Positions 45,662 through 59,195 are shown, counted from the stretch's first letter. The stretch is DNA of 64,000 bases from Isoetes taiwanensis (GCA_021234155.1 JAJEKV010000028.1:14351381-14415380), one strand, 5' to 3'. Notes: generated from the sequence alone by a model not told the origin. A program made the numbers and translations.

Positions 45662-47475
45662 TGCAGGACGCTCCCCTACTGTTATCACGTTGCCCTCACC
45701 GTATACAAGCGGGAGTTCATCCCCCATACCAGCTCCATGCTAATCACGGGGCCCTCCACATGACACCGGTAAACCGGGTTCGATGGGGAAGAGTGGAAGG
45801 GTCATTACACCGCCTCCCTCGGGGGCCTACCTAGCTCTGCGGGCGTAAACATACATGTCGTAAGAGCACATACATCAATATCATGTGGCCATCCGCGAAG
45901 GATGGCCCTCCACATATCTGCATAGACAAAGATCGGCACATCACGTGGGGAATCCTACCCAAGGCTGGACTCAAAGGGATGATCGACCGGCTTGGGTCTC
46001 CGAGTTCATTCTGCATGTAATGCATGGCAATGGATTTAGGCGGGCACATGAACATGGCTTAGGGTTGTCCACTCCATCGCCCCTCCCGCATTACACTTTG
46101 CGGATAGGTTGAAGAACCGGGGGTTGGACCGTGAGCTGCTGGGATCATAGCCAAAGGGGCTATAGCCAGTTACATCTCCCCTGCATCTAATGAGGCGGGT
46201 AGGAGGTTTCTCTCCCCCGGATGATCAATGCCATAGCGAGGCCGGACTAGAGGACACCAACCTGTCAGTACTTCGACTTTAACCCACTTGAAGGGACTTA
46301 CCACCCGCGACCGGGTCAGGCCTCCACCCCGGACACAACCAATCGCACCGTGACCTCGGGTGAAACCCCCGGTGGCACCGTCACAAAAAGCCGCGGCCTT
46401 ATCCCCCGCGGGTAAATAACTCATACTGTGGGGTGCCTTGCCGCCCCCTCGATTAAGCGCTTAGTCTGCGCACCCCCTCGGGTAGACTTTACATCCCGAG
46501 AGCAACCGCTATGGACACGGCCACCCTTATCAACCCGGTCCCACCCCTAAGAACACAACACAAAGCGGGCTATTGTCTGCTGAGGCGCAACTTCTGATAG
46601 TGCTAGAGAGGCTACTCTAGGAGCATCAACTACAAAGGCTTTAGGTCTCTACCCCTTCCCAATACAAGGAGTTCCGCGAGATACATCATCCATGTACATC
46701 CGCGGAAGAACTAAAGAACAAGATCTAATCTATATCATAGAGTTAGGTTCTTTAGTTAGAATCTGCTATCTAGAGTTCTAGAGGGCTGCTATGGGCAATC
46801 TAATAGGCTAAACCCCTTGATTCAATGCCTAAAATAGGGTTTAGACTATCTAATTGGCCAAATACCGATCCCTTGAGGGGCTCCTCGACTGAGCTTCGAC
46901 CATCTGTTTGAAACGCTTCGAATCTCGAGGAACTAAGGATGTAATTCTCCCAATGAAAGTTCTGGGATGCGGTTTTGGCCGCTGAGGCAGCCAAAAACAG
47001 TTCAAACCCTAAAAATCTAAAAATTAGGTTAGTTAGGGTTTCCAACCCTATATAGACAAGGGGGTGGCTAGGGTTTCCACCATCCCCTTTTGGCATGTGG
47101 GATAATTGGTAATGGGCCCACTTGCCTTTAAGGGCTAGGTGGCCAAATGTGCCCACATGGAAATGTGTGCACCCAAATGTGCTCACATGGAAATGTGTGC
47201 ACATTAATGAATGTGTACATTGGAAAATGTGCACCTTAATTGCTCCTATGGGTATGGCCCACTTGGCATCAAGTGGCCACATGGAAATGTGTGCCCACAT
47301 TAATGTGTACATTGGAAAATGTGCACATTAATGCTAATGCACATTCTTAGCAAGTTGCCCCCTAGGGGCTACCCACTTGGCTATACGTTGGCGTGCCGTC
47401 CAATCGGGGGTGTTATGTCTGCGCGTGACGTGGCGATTACAATATCGCCACGGGAATATCGCGGCTGAACGTCAC
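45662..47475 (-). repeat. 5' LTR of element 2
   Basis: Paired with 33886-35686. Starts TGCAGGACGCTCCCC (a decayed TGTGACGTCCCC) and ends AACGTCAC. TATA box CTATATAG at 47048-47055; U3 repeats at about 47140-47345. Confidence 0.88.
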
Positions 47476-47499
47476 GAATAGTCTTATGCCATTTTACAT

Positions 47500-50350
47500 A
47501 GGATGTAAATAGAGATACATAAATGAATACGTTAGAAGTCATTCAAGAGAGGCGGTTTCTATTGCCTGCTCACCAAGTTGTCGCGGTAAAGTGAATTTTA
47601 TTTCGAATTTAATGGAATTCATTTGTATATATGGAATTTTGAGAATTTGAATTGTGTGTTCATGAGGGAAATTGAGCTTAGATTGTCATTTGGACGGAAA
47701 TATGCCTTGATCCTCTTTGTTTTCTCCATGCCTACCAAGGGATGACATGGTACTTCAGGTGGAGAATACACATCACCATGATTTCTTAGCTCATTGTTGA
47801 TGTCATCAGCTGCAACGATTATCTTGAAGATATGAGTTAATAATGATGCTGCCTTCACTATCCTCACTAAATCAGCCCTTGGATTGTTGTTTACATGTTT
47901 TATCAAGTCCATACAGTGGGAGTCATGCTTGAAACCTCGTGGGAGTCATGCTGAAACCTTGTACTTGGAAACACAATTGGGCATTATTCATTTGTTAACT
48001 TAATAGCATCGAGCGGGTTTGTCAAAGATGCATGCTGAGGATCAAAGAATCTAAATGTCTTTGAAGCACAAGAGATTGGAAAACATGAGCGGGTTTGATA
48101 AGTGACAACGTCACAACAGTTGAGAGTTGTTCCAATAGCCCTCCGCATAAAAGCGGATTCTTCTTGCTCGGGGCACTAAACTTGGTCATTAACATCATAT
48201 TCTCGAAGAGTCATATGATCCGACTTCTAGATGGCCGTTGGTTGATGCCAAGTAGTTTTAAAGCGTGCATAATGATGCCTCTTAGTTTCCAGCAAAGCAC
48301 CATCATGAGCGAAGCTGTATCTAGATTAATTTTTGGTAAAGAGTTCTTTACCTCTATCACTATTACAACATTTGGCTTATATTTTAAACGCGTTTTACTC
48401 AAAGCCTAGTTTGATTGGTGATCTTTGCGCGATTTTCTTAAAGGTCCTTGTTTACTTCAAAGGAAACCGTCATCAAACCCAATATCTGAGAGAGTTGCTT
48501 CTTCACCGGAAGGACGGAATATTGTCATTATTTATAACCCTTGCTATCTGGGCATTTCTTAAGGATGTTTGTTGTCCATGAAGTCATTGGCCTATTTTGC
48601 CAAAAGCAATACTATGCTACCATGCATTTGGGGAAGATTGCCATCCACAAATAGCTCTGCTCTTTGTTTAAATCTTAGTTGTTAATGAAAACCCACCAAC
48701 GAGGGTTAATGCTTACATTAGCTTTCTGGGGGAAAACCAAAGGATCATTAAAATTTTAGGAGTTATAAAATCTTTAATTTTACATAAGACCGGGGATTTA
48801 GAACTCAAGAGTTAGCCCATGACCCATTCAAGCATGTAACAAAACTTCCATTACGCCCATGTGGTGTTCAAAATCATAATCTAATAGCTGATGCTTCTAG
48901 GTTATGTTAAGTCAAATTCATAAGTTTCTTGAGTTAGATCTTGACACCCGGGAGGGGGACCTACCCTCATCTTTGACTTGTCCCATTTTGGTTCCCTTCT
49001 AGTTTGTCTAGTTTTTACGAAACTCATGTTCTCATCTTGCAGAAGCCATATCTTTTAGTTAAGGAAAAATAATTGGACATTCAATACTGACTTTGCTGTC
49101 AGTGGAACATTATCTACGACTTGTGATTTTTTATAGTGGAATTTAGTTTAAATCAATATTCAGGATGTCCATTGCCAGCAGCAAAATAAACATATGTGCT
49201 GTAATCTTTTGGTCATACAACCATATGACCATTTTTAAACTTGATGCACCTTTCATGGCATTTGTCAAAGCGCCGTATGGTGCCTGCAAAGTCCGCTCAA
49301 CATAAGGCATTCTTTTTGTTCAGAGGCCCTCTTAACAATATATAGGCATTTGCGGGGATCACACATGCTGAACATTTTCAAGTAATTTGAGCACAATCAC
49401 GAGGGATGTTGTAATCAACAAGTGGGTAGAGCGGGATACATTTGCCCCCTAAGGTAGTCGCGGAGATAAAACAAAGCAGAGGAGTTATTCCATCCCATCT
49501 ATAAACTGATTTAAGGAGACGAACTTTATTCAAAGCCCGGTTATCGCGAGTGATGATTGGCTTTCTCCACGGGGTTGTCATATTCACGATTAAGGTAATT
49601 TCTTTGGTACATCTTAAATGGCTTTTCACAGGAAGCTCTTAGGGCGCAAATGGAGCATATCAACGTAGAACACAATGGATATTCTAAGAACTTGGGAGAT
49701 GTTTAGGATAAACGTGATTTCTATTAAAGCGAGGAGCCTTGTTTGGATCAATATATTAGAAGCAAAACCGCAAAGGCTAAACATAGCGGTTTTAACTCCT
49801 AGGGCTTGTTGCAAATGTCCATCTACGCCTTGTTTGGGGCGAAATAATGATAATACAATCATGGAGGTTTGAACTATGGCTTCACGATCGAGGCGGCTTG
49901 ACCCTCTTTAATTAGTATTTGCCATTGGTGTATGATGGGCGAGAAGTTCCAGTAATGATAAGGGAGATATCAATAGGGCTAATGCAACGGCAAAGTAGAC
50001 ACATTATTTCCATGTTCAAAGGCTTTTTATATGTATTTATCAAAATACATCCAATGAGATGTTAGTTTACAAAAAACTATGTCTTGTTGCAATAGAACCC
50101 TGCTGCAAAGACACTATCATGGTGCCTTGTGCATTTGCATGCTTTCTGTTGATGAAATCAGGACCACACCGTTACAATTAGAGACACGAGGGTAATTTGC
50201 AGAACTGAGCCTTGGGCGCTCATAACCGAAACTCTATTGGGTTTTGTTAAAATTCCTGACAACAAACTTGTCTATCTAGGTCGTACTGACCCAGCCAAAC
50301 AGGCGGTTGTTCAAACTAAAGCGTTGTCATACCAAATAAGTATGGCGGGG
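47500..50350 (-). pseudogene. Probable LINE remnant (ORF1 and endonuclease parts)
   Basis: Minus strand, higher to lower coordinates. At about 50200-50350, WENQLGLPAILIWYDNALV resembles the DUF4283 segment of plant LINE ORF1. At 48211-48402, KYKPNVVIVIEVKNSLPKIN resembles the start of an L1 endonuclease (KPDIVxIxETK). At about 48130-48200, LMTKFSAPSKKNPLL resembles its TAVYASP segment. Other short frames (47619-47912, 49378-49862) have no match I recognise. The order fits one LINE, but similarity is low and stops are many. Confidence 0.4.
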
Positions 50351-50399
50351 AGGCCAAGTTGATTCTCCCACGTGGCAATTTCAAAGATACAGGCAAGTG

Positions 50400-51555
50400 A
50401 AATCAAGTTGGGAAAAATCCAACCAATGGGTCTTAGTTGCCTCAAACAGTATGAGCCAATCCTATCTTATGATGCTAGCTTTCTCTCCATATTGCCATTG
50501 TTGTCATTTGTGTATTAGTCTCATTCAATCATGGGCTCCCCACTCAAGTGCCGCCACAATCCACCCCATCGATCATTATTGGGATCGGTTTGAATCTTTT
50601 GGGCGGGTGGTCTTCCACACATGCCCCACAACATTACCACCCTGACAAATTTTCCTTCTTGGAAGCCATGGCCAGACCCATCACCGCGGACATCCAGGGT
50701 CCCATGGAAGCACTCTAGGCCCGATCGCCAGTCGCGCAGGATCCCAACATTCAAGGAATTCCGGCTGGCGATGATTCAACATATCGTGGTCTAGGTACAG
50801 AGACTTGGGGATATAATTGAGATTATAAGATTATAGCAGAGACCCGACAGAGCCATCATTCAATTAAATGCGATACAATTGCTCGTGTTAGTAATGATGA
50901 TCTTTAATTTACTATATTTTAATTACGTGGTGCTCTAGGTTTAGCGGGGCAATCCATCAAAGAACAAATCCATCGCTCTGCCAGAAAATTAGATATCTTA
51001 CCCAGGTTCGAACTAATTTTGTATAATAAACAGGTCAAGGTAATTTTATATGGCCAAACAAATTGGGAGGCTAGAATTTTATATAATAAGCAAATTAAGT
51101 AATATCTTTAGATAATCATCCACTACTGTAATATATCATAGTACATTTACTTTGGGAAGAGTTGAAGTGTCGTTTGAATTGAAATCCGGCCAATATAATA
51201 AATCAGGCCTATATATGGATAGATACATGTCCGGTCCCTGTGGGAACCAAAATAGAGTTTGAGGAGCTTTTAGGTTCCTATAGACGAAAATGAGATTGAA
51301 GACTTTCTTTTAGAATCATTCTGTGTACAACAAAGGCAACACATATACTAAAAATATGTACTAAAAGATGGCCAACTTAACAAGGGACAGTAGATGGGGT
51401 GGTAATATATAAATGATTTTAATGAAGGGACAATGCGAAATTTTGTTTCCCTTCATCAAGTACAGATACAAAATGTTAGTGATCATTTTATTCAAATAAT
51501 ACAAGTATTTAGCAACTTGTATTAACATCTTCCTACGGCAACTTCCAGCCAATAG
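50400..51555. other. No recognisable gene
   Basis: Short ORFs only (for example 50397-50645 and 50521-50754 on opposite strands). From 50870 the sequence becomes AT-rich and repeat-like. Confidence 0.4.
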
Positions 51556-51559
51556 AAAG

Positions 51560-52390
51560 AGGTCACAAAATACCAACTAAAATGTACTTATCGCACACCA
51601 AAACTAAAAATCAAAACTAGAAGTTAAAAATATGTCTCAAGCAAACTAAAATCAATACGTCTGAAGTTAAAGTTCGATTCCCTTATAATATCTCAAACGT
51701 GGAAGCTAATCTTTTGTGTTGATTGCCCATAATGTCTCTAAATTTAAAACTAATCTGGAGCTAATTCTTTTTGTGTTGATAATATGGGTCCTGCTGATTT
51801 AGAAGGCGATCTTGTGATAAACGTTTTGGGTAAAGGCCAATGCGTAAAATATGATTTTAATATATATCACATATACATAAAATTAGATATCTTCAGGTTC
51901 GGAGAAACTAATTTTGTATAATAAGCAAATTAAAGGAGAAGCTAATTTTATATAATAAGGAAATTTAAGAATAGAATAGAATAGTTTTATGGTCACGGAA
52001 GGGACCCAGGCCTATGGGACGGAAGGCGCGACGAGCAATGCCAGGGTTGAGCAAGTGGCGGGTAATAAGAATCTTTGCATCAGCCAGCCTAGTATACATC
52101 ATCATGAAATAAATGTGTATTACATGCATGTCCAAGTGATGTTACCAGGGACATAAGTGATCGCGTAATCCATGACCTCCGGTATGTCCGTCTGGGATCT
52201 GGAGTGCTAAGGGAAAATAATTTTATATAATAAAGCAAAGATTAAATATCACAGATAATGCATCCATTCACGCCAATATATCCTGATTTACATTTCTCTA
52301 ACTTTGAGAAGAAGGGTGAAACTAATTTAAGTGAAATGCCAATAATATCCTCGGCCGCGCCAGCGTTCCGATGGCATGGCCAGAATCTGA
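51560..52390. repeat. AT-rich dispersed repeat, copy 2
   Basis: Matches 1905-2270 at 51560-51880 (ATACCAACTAAAATG, CGCACACCAAAACTAAAA, GTCTCTAAATTT, TATATATCACATATACATA), and 1690-1860 at 52230-52390 (TCTCTAACTTTG, GAAATGCCAATAAT). Two TAGATAGATAG simple repeats follow at 52590-52640. Confidence 0.6.
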
Positions 52391-52689
52391 GAACCAGGCC
52401 GTTTGAAGATTTTTCTTGAATTCTAATGGGACTAAAATAAGATTGGAAGATTTTTTTTTAGAATCTAAAACAGCTACAACTAACTTGCCAACCAAACGTA
52501 CATACTAAAAATATGCTAAAAGATGGCTAATAAAGAGACAAAATAACTTTTTCTACTAAAAGATGGAGGGCCTTTAAAGACAATAAGTTAGATAGATAGG
52601 TAATATATAAAAGACACAATAGATAGATAGATAGGTAATATATAAATACAATTTTTAATAAGAAGACAATACAAAAGGTACAATTTTAC

Positions 52690-53190
52690 TCACTAAGCGA
52701 TGAAAAACGGTAGTGGCCAGATAGTCTTACCCTGGGTTGATCCTTGCCTCGGGATCCCCAAATGGGATCCTCCTCGAGATCCAGGATCTCTCAGGATTCC
52801 ACAGTTAGCTGCGGTTAGCACTTGCTGGGAGTTTCTGGCTGGCCACAGCCGGATCGGACGAGGCCGGTGGCGCTTGTTACACTTGCATTCGTGATCCTTG
52901 CCCTCTCTGATTAAAGGGCAGGCCTGAAGGCCCAGGTCTCGGGTGGATGGGAAAATCTGAGCAAGTTTGCCCAAAATCCCTATAAGGACAGGAGTTTTCA
53001 AGCCAGCCAACTAAGGGATCCGTCTTCCGGGATCACCTCTTGGGTATCCGTCCTCATTGTCACCCTAGGGATACCCCAACCGGGTCGTTATTTGAAACCG
53101 TAAGTATTTTGTCTCCCGGCAATCATCGTAAACGATTAAGACCAGGTTCGTGCCTGCCAAGTCTTCGAAGGAAGAGCCTGCTTCACGCTT
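52690..53190. other. GC-richer segment with clustered GATCC words, unidentified
   Basis: Contains GGGATCC/GGATCCTC/GATCCAGGATC/GGGATCCG/GGGATCACC within 350 bp, in contrast with AT-rich flanks. No protein match. It could be a fragment of another LTR or a TRIM-type element; this is a guess. Confidence 0.3.
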
Positions 53191-53964
53191 AATCAATCAA
53201 TCTATTAAACAAATGATATGCGGCACTGTAGATATGGACAGACTTACACCTTCTTTCAGTATACTGAGCACAAAAGAGGATTACAAATCAAGTTTCTGCA
53301 CCATCTAAAGCGAATCAAGAAAAAAAAGGAAAAAAAAAGCGCGCATGGGTCCGTATTTCGACGAGGTTCATGCCATATCGAACCAACTGCTTCTGTCTCT
53401 GTGACAGATACAGCAAGAAGGATCATTCCAAAGTGCCTCACCCTTAGTATCTTCCACCGCCTGGAACCAGCACAGAAACATTTTTTTAATGAGCAGAATA
53501 CTATAATTTAAGTGAAAAACAAGCCTGATTCGGAGAAATTTTTCCTCCCACAGATACGAATCTGTACAAGCTTTCATAAATCTCAGTGCCCATTTCATCT
53601 GTTTTCCCCAACACCCTATATCTGCAAGCACATAGAAAAATCTTTTGCAAGAGATTTATCAAAATCTCCATTAATAGATTCCGATCCGATTCTCAAAAAC
53701 CTGTGCAAAGACTTAAAAGCCTCCAGTCCACTGCAGAAATCTCGTTCTAAATTTGATCATAAATTACTTAATAAAGAGACAGCAACACTTATATTGATTC
53801 AATGGAGCACGTTTATTGTAAGAAGAACATAAATTATAAATCTTTTGTAACAGAAAGCACAGTTTGATGGAAAATCTCCATAATCTGCGACAAAACTCGA
53901 TTCTTTTTCTGAAATCTAGCTGTTTCCAACATCTATAAGAACACAAAAAGCGAGTTTTTCTAAC

Positions 53965-54750
53965 CTATAAAGCTAATGAGAAGAAAACTGTTCCGATTCC
54001 AGAAAGGATGAGACCGGAAATGGAAGAAAACGAAACGGCCGAACTGGTTGGAGCTGCCGCAGGAGCATGAGCATTAGAACTTGAAGTAAGAGCAGCTGCC
54101 GGAGATGGAGACGGAGATGGCGAAGGAGTCATTCGTTCCACATAAGCCATGATCTTCTGCCCCTGTCCACAATGGCCAGCAACTCCGCAGATAAAATAAT
54201 ACGCTCCAGTTTTTTTCAGCTTAATCTTTGTATACCCATCTTGAAAGCTTGCAATCGGACTTGCAGAGCTGCACGATGCATAATCTGCCTTGTTCACCTC
54301 CAATACGTTGTGATAATCCTTCGAGTAGTTAAACACTGCAAATTTCCCCCACAATCGTCACGAAATACTCCAGAAACAATGCAGCACAGACTAAAACTAA
54401 AAAGATGCATATGATAATCGAGCTAGAACGTCAATTAAATTCAACATTGCAGCTCCTAAACAGATGCAATAAGATTCGACATAAAAACTCAAGAAACAGA
54501 GCTTTTTCAAGAACTCTGTAGGGTTCTGACGAAAAAGAAAGGTGAAAAGATGCACCTAATGTATCCTGCGACAATAAAATTGGATTCCGTCAGTGGTGTA
54601 GTTGACATGGCCGAAGGAAGGAAGGATTCCAACAAAGCAGAATCCACCAACACAGGTTCTTTGGCAAGAGGAACCGGGATAATGGCAGCGGCAAAACAAA
54701 CTGGCTGGCATGCAAACCCTCGTCCCTGGGCGCCTGCCACATAGCCACAA
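53965..54750 (-). CDS. Phytocyanin (stellacyanin/early-nodulin-like blue copper protein), exon 1 damaged
   Basis: A secreted type-I copper protein, probably cell-surface anchored. Exon 2 (53965-54335) encodes VFNYSKDYHNVLEV, KADYASC, then GAYYFICGVAGHCGQGQKI. The copper ligands are His in YHNV, Cys in FICGV, His in GHC and a probable axial Gln in GQGQK (stellacyanin-like, not Met). A Pro/Ser/Ala-rich stretch (TPSPSPSPSPAAA) and a hydrophobic C-terminus (GLILSGIGTVFFSLAL) follow, as in GPI-anchored family members. The single intron (54336-54555, GT-AG) is at the family's usual place (QDTL/VFNYS). Exon 1 holds a VGGF...PSFGHVNYTT segment typical of the N-terminal half and an upstream hydrophobic signal-like part, but these lie in different frames; one missing T in a T-run near 54570 would join VNYTT to QDTL. 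The start codon is uncertain. Confidence 0.8.
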
Positions 54751-54959
54751 AACTCAAGCTCTGTCGGAATCCGGAGCTCGACGGTAATGCTGCGAAAAAT
54801 TAAGGAAACATAAAAAGGGCAAACGTGTCTGGTTAAACCATTTCGGTATGAATCGCCTTGTTTCAACGGTACCGGTTAAACAGTAGCGGGCAGCGAGGTC
54901 GATTACACTGGCCCCAGTACCTAAATCCGTTATCGCCACCGGCGTGGTACCAGGGCCGC

Positions 54960-57900
54960 CACCGGCCCCCCCTCCTCACCTCCACATAATAACCATTGGC
55001 TTTTCATGTGGGATCATGAATCGCAGTATTTCATCCTCTCATCTGAATCATCAATGAAAAATCCTTCCATAGATGGCACGCAACAGTCAAGAGCAATCCA
55101 CGGAAGGTAACGGTCCTAATCCTTCCTCCCCAACCAGCTTTGTCACACTCAACATTGGCCCTTCCTCTATGTTAAAAGCTCTCTTGTTGCGCTATTTTTC
55201 GACCTTTTTCCATTACTACAACGCCGGGTTGAATGCATATTACAATAATGCCCTGCCTGCTCTGTTCATGTCTCGACACGCCATATTGTTGTGGTTGTCC
55301 TAGATTCATGGATGCCTCCGGGCATATCCACGAACCAATTGGCATTCTATGCATCGAAGCCACGGTAACCAAGCCATCTACGTTGTTGGTGTCATTTGTA
55401 CTTACGTTTTATTCCTTCTTTTCTACGTTTCATTTGATGAAATGTGTGTTTCTGGGGTGTCATTAGCCTGTGCATAATGACTTGAGATTCAGCAAAATCT
55501 AGTTTGTGCTGTTGAGATGAAAGTGGGTCTCCCGCTCCCCTCTCACGAAGATGAGTCGTAACTCCCCATTTCCATTCCCATACAAAATAGGCAGACTGGT
55601 AAGCCATGGTGGAGCCGCCCTCTGATGCCATTTCCTTGATTTAGCGACATTAGGAAACTCGCTAAAATTTGTGCTCCTCAACCTTGAGTTCTTGCTCTTG
55701 TGCCCCAGTTTAAGACTTTGGTAAAGATGTTTCCTGACTTTTGATATAGTGGTTGTAGTCTGAGCATATGGTGCTTGGCGGTCTTCCATTACAAAACCAG
55801 TTACATAATAGAACCAGATCGTTAAACCCAGACAAAATATTCCTCAAAGTTACTTTTCAAAAGAGCTAAATGAGGTTGAAAACAAGATTTGGTCATAAAA
55901 TTGTTTTGACCCACAAAATCGCTCATTTCTTTGTCAGGAAATTGACAGAACTGCAGGTGTGTTTTAGAAAACCCATTTGGGGGTAACTCAGGTCCCTTGC
56001 TTTTGAGCGGTTCCTTTATTCGGAAAATTTGGGTTTATATTCCAATTGATTTTTATTGATATATTAGGCTTTCAAAGTACCCAAAATTATTAGAACACTG
56101 TCGGTTCTTAGTGTGATACAGGTACTGAATCAAAGTGTATTCAGTGCCAGACTACTGAAAATCAAAGAAATGTGTTAAGGAGCCGCACTTTATACAGAAT
56201 TTTTGAGATAACGCTTGCGATCTTGTTTTCGGTTTTCTGGTTTTCAGCTGACCTTGATTTTGTTTCCTTGGCTTCGTTTGAATAACCGCGATTTGTTTCT
56301 TTGATCGAACATGAAAACATAAAGGAAAAACTCTTAGTGTTTCCCGTTGTTCCATTTTCTGACCTTTCCGATGCTTTATTGTTTTGTGGATGCAGAGATT
56401 AATGGTTTTGAAATAGTTTGTTTTGTTTTGAATTGAATCTGGTTTGGTTCCAAATCATGTGGGGTGCTGTATTCAGGCCATTTTCCTGGATAGAAAAGTA
56501 GTGGTTCGCTCAGGCGTCGCACCTGTTTACATCTTATGATGGCTTTGGCGTTTCCTGTGAGTTATTCAGGCATCGTCTTCAAAACATTTTCTGTCGGGTT
56601 GATCACTAACCAGGTCGAGATGCCGCCCTAAAACATTGTAGTTCACGGTGGGAGACTCACGGACCGGGGCCGGGGCAGGATTTTAAAGGCTAAATAACAC
56701 CACCGTCTGTTGGTGGGAGTTGGTTTTCATTTCGTTTCCTTTTGAAACCCTTCGGTTTCCATTATTAGGAACTAATGTAATCTGTTGAGGCGGTAGTTTT
56801 GGAAGAAATGTTGCGAGGCGTTTGCGAAAGGTAGTTTGGAGACCATCCTGCAGTCTTACTCTGTTCGGACTTCTGTTCTGATGAAAGCATCTGTTCAGGA
56901 ATAAATCTTGCGCCGGAACTTTTATTGCTCTGACTAAAACATGGGAAATTGCCACGTTGAGATTCCACTTTGAGGGGTGCCCAGATCGACTAAATCTAAT
57001 CTCAAAATGTTACTCTATTGAGTTATACTAATTGTTTCCTTTCCCTTTGTACAGCGGATCTCAGATTTAGAAGCTTAGCAAAACATTATGGCAACTTGTT
57101 CTAGTGCGAACAAGGGCAGAATTTAGCATCAATTATGGATAGATGGGGAATTAATCCCTGGCTTTCATACATTACGGCTTTGAATTTGATGTTTGTTTTA
57201 TGATTGTCTTTCTCAGAGGTTAGCTGGGCTGCACTGTTTGGTCCAATAGTAGAATCAATTCTATTTACTTATAAATTGTTGTCTTGCATCCGGCGGAAGA
57301 AGAGGATGGCGGTCGCACATGCTCAGATGGTTTCATCTCTTTACGTTCAACTGGTCAGTTGGGTCTGTTTCACGATTGTGTTGCAAGTGAGAAAGAAGAA
57401 ACAAGGTACGGTGCGAGCAAGGGGACCTTTCTCAGAAGGGCTAATAACACTAGTTGGGAACAGACCCTTTGTTGAGGTTTTATCAAATAATGACCATTAA
57501 TTTGCGGGTTATTGCATTTGTGGCCTGAGGTCTGACCTCATGTTTGGATGGGATTTGGCTATAAAATTGTTCCCAGCCATCAGTGGCACTTTTTATTGCA
57601 ATGTTGGGCTGAAAACTCGTATACACATGTAATCAAGTGAAATATTGTCGACTAGTTCAATGTAACTCGGATCTGCTGATATATTGATTTTAACATTCTG
57701 ATAAGCCTCTTGTGGTTGTTTCACCTTGATTACTAATTTCTGAAGATGAAAAATTAGCAGCTAAATTGTTTACCCATCCTTTTATGAATCGAGAGAAAAT
57801 TCGTTCGGAAAAATCCTCCTCAGGCATTTTATGGAGGCATTCAGGCTCAAACCACACAAGGGTCAGGTCTTGGGAAAAGGCCAAAACTATATTATTTGGG

Positions 57901-59190
57901 ATGCTCATAAAACAACCGGAATGATGATGAGGAAACTGTCAGGAGAATTACAAAGCTGCCACATATTAGCATCTTGGGCTGTCCATGGTGTAAGCCCAGG
58001 GGATGCTTTCCAAGTTTCTCATATTGATGTGGTAGAGATCTTTGATTGAATTTGGGTTCTAGGAATATGCGCCTGTTTCTTAGTTTTGTTTTGTGCATGG
58101 TTTGGATCTAAGCTTAGGTGGTAGCCTTGGTTTCTTTAGTGGATTGAGAAGCGAAACATGGGTTAGATGATGGCATCATCTTCATGGTTAAGGTGGACGT
58201 AGTACCCAACGCAAGGTTCTAAAAGTATGTATCATTTTGCGTTTGTTTCAAATTCAAAGTGCTTGTCTTGCTTGCGGGGATTGCACAACCAGTCCCAATG
58301 GTGAAAGATGTGCAACAACCACTAGGATTGTTGTAGCTGGTGGTGTTCTCTTGTCTTGTACTGTTTCCTTGAATGGAAGAGTTTACCCAGATTCTGAGGA
58401 GTTTTTGCTCAGTTTGATAATCAGGCAGGTCGGTTTGGTTTTAAAAGCGCCAGCATCTCGTGATGTGTGACCCAGAACATTGATGAAATGATGCTCTGGT
58501 TTTGTGATACAGATAAAAGTAAAATTTGCAAACCTAATCGGAGGCATAAGACCGTGGTTTTGTATTTATTCAAGACAAGGAGATCGGGAAGTCTGAGATA
58601 ACATAAGACTCCCAGTTTGTGATAGGAATAGCTAGCGTGAATTTTGGGGCCTTATTCGGGAATAGCATTACAAGGAGTAGCAAGCGATCCTATTGGAATC
58701 ACGAGGAATGCGAAAACAATTGGTTCCTCTAGACAGATTTTTAGCATGCTCTGATTATTTTACTTATTCTTCGCTATGGGAGTTTACACTTACTTTTCCT
58801 TCTCACCTTGGACCTTGTTGTTTAATATTAGGTACTTTTAAATTGTAATCTAATATAATTCACCTCTTTTATGTTAACCATTCTAATAACCAAATTTCTA
58901 GAAAAATAAATGTAGTTGAAATGGCATATACTAGATCTTAATCACCATGGTGCATGAACTTGACCTCCCTAAAAGTGCTTCAGGTGGGTGATATGTTGAC
59001 ACCATGATACAAAATTAATTTTTCACCGCTAAAATAGCACATAAATTATAATCACCATGGTTTGGAACTTCACCCTTAAGAGGCCATTTCTAATGACGAA
59101 TATGTTTAGAAGGAATCTTTAGCAGGAGTTAAGCACTCCAGGAACAATATCTCGCCACAAGGTCTTTATCAATAGTATTTGATCTCTTAA
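54960..59190. other. No confidently identified gene
   Basis: Several ORFs of 60-100 codons exist (55073-55303 +, 57204-57500 +, 57831-58049 +, 58237-58470 +), none with a domain I recognise. The T-rich stretches at 55900-56500 look like plant intron or UTR sequence. The ORF at 58237 has a CLACGDCTTSPNGERC Cys cluster of unknown meaning. Confidence 0.35.
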
Positions 59191-59195
59191 TTTTC

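Larger units (their letters stand above)
33886..47475 (-). mobile_element. Gypsy element 2: second copy of the H3-carrying chromovirus family
   Basis: About 13.6 kb, same orientation and same gene order as element 1: 5' LTR 45662-47475, clear initiator-Met primer site, palindromes, H3-like ORF A, palindromes, ORF B, gag, protease, reverse transcriptase, RNase H, integrase, purine tract, 3' LTR 33886-35686. The MITE-like insertion is absent. LTRs are about 1.8 kb, longer than in element 1, partly through expanded U3 repeats. Frames are more broken than in element 1, often at CG-rich spots. The right terminus reads CGTCAC followed by GAATA; the target duplication is not visible. Confidence 0.87.

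Noticed and set aside
47619-47912. 97-codon minus-strand ORF as a gene
   Set aside because: No domain; lies in a probable LINE remnant with many stops nearby.
58237-58470. Cys-cluster ORF (CLACGDCTTSPNGERC) as a zinc-finger gene
   Set aside because: Only one cluster, no known spacing pattern, no neighbouring exons recognised.
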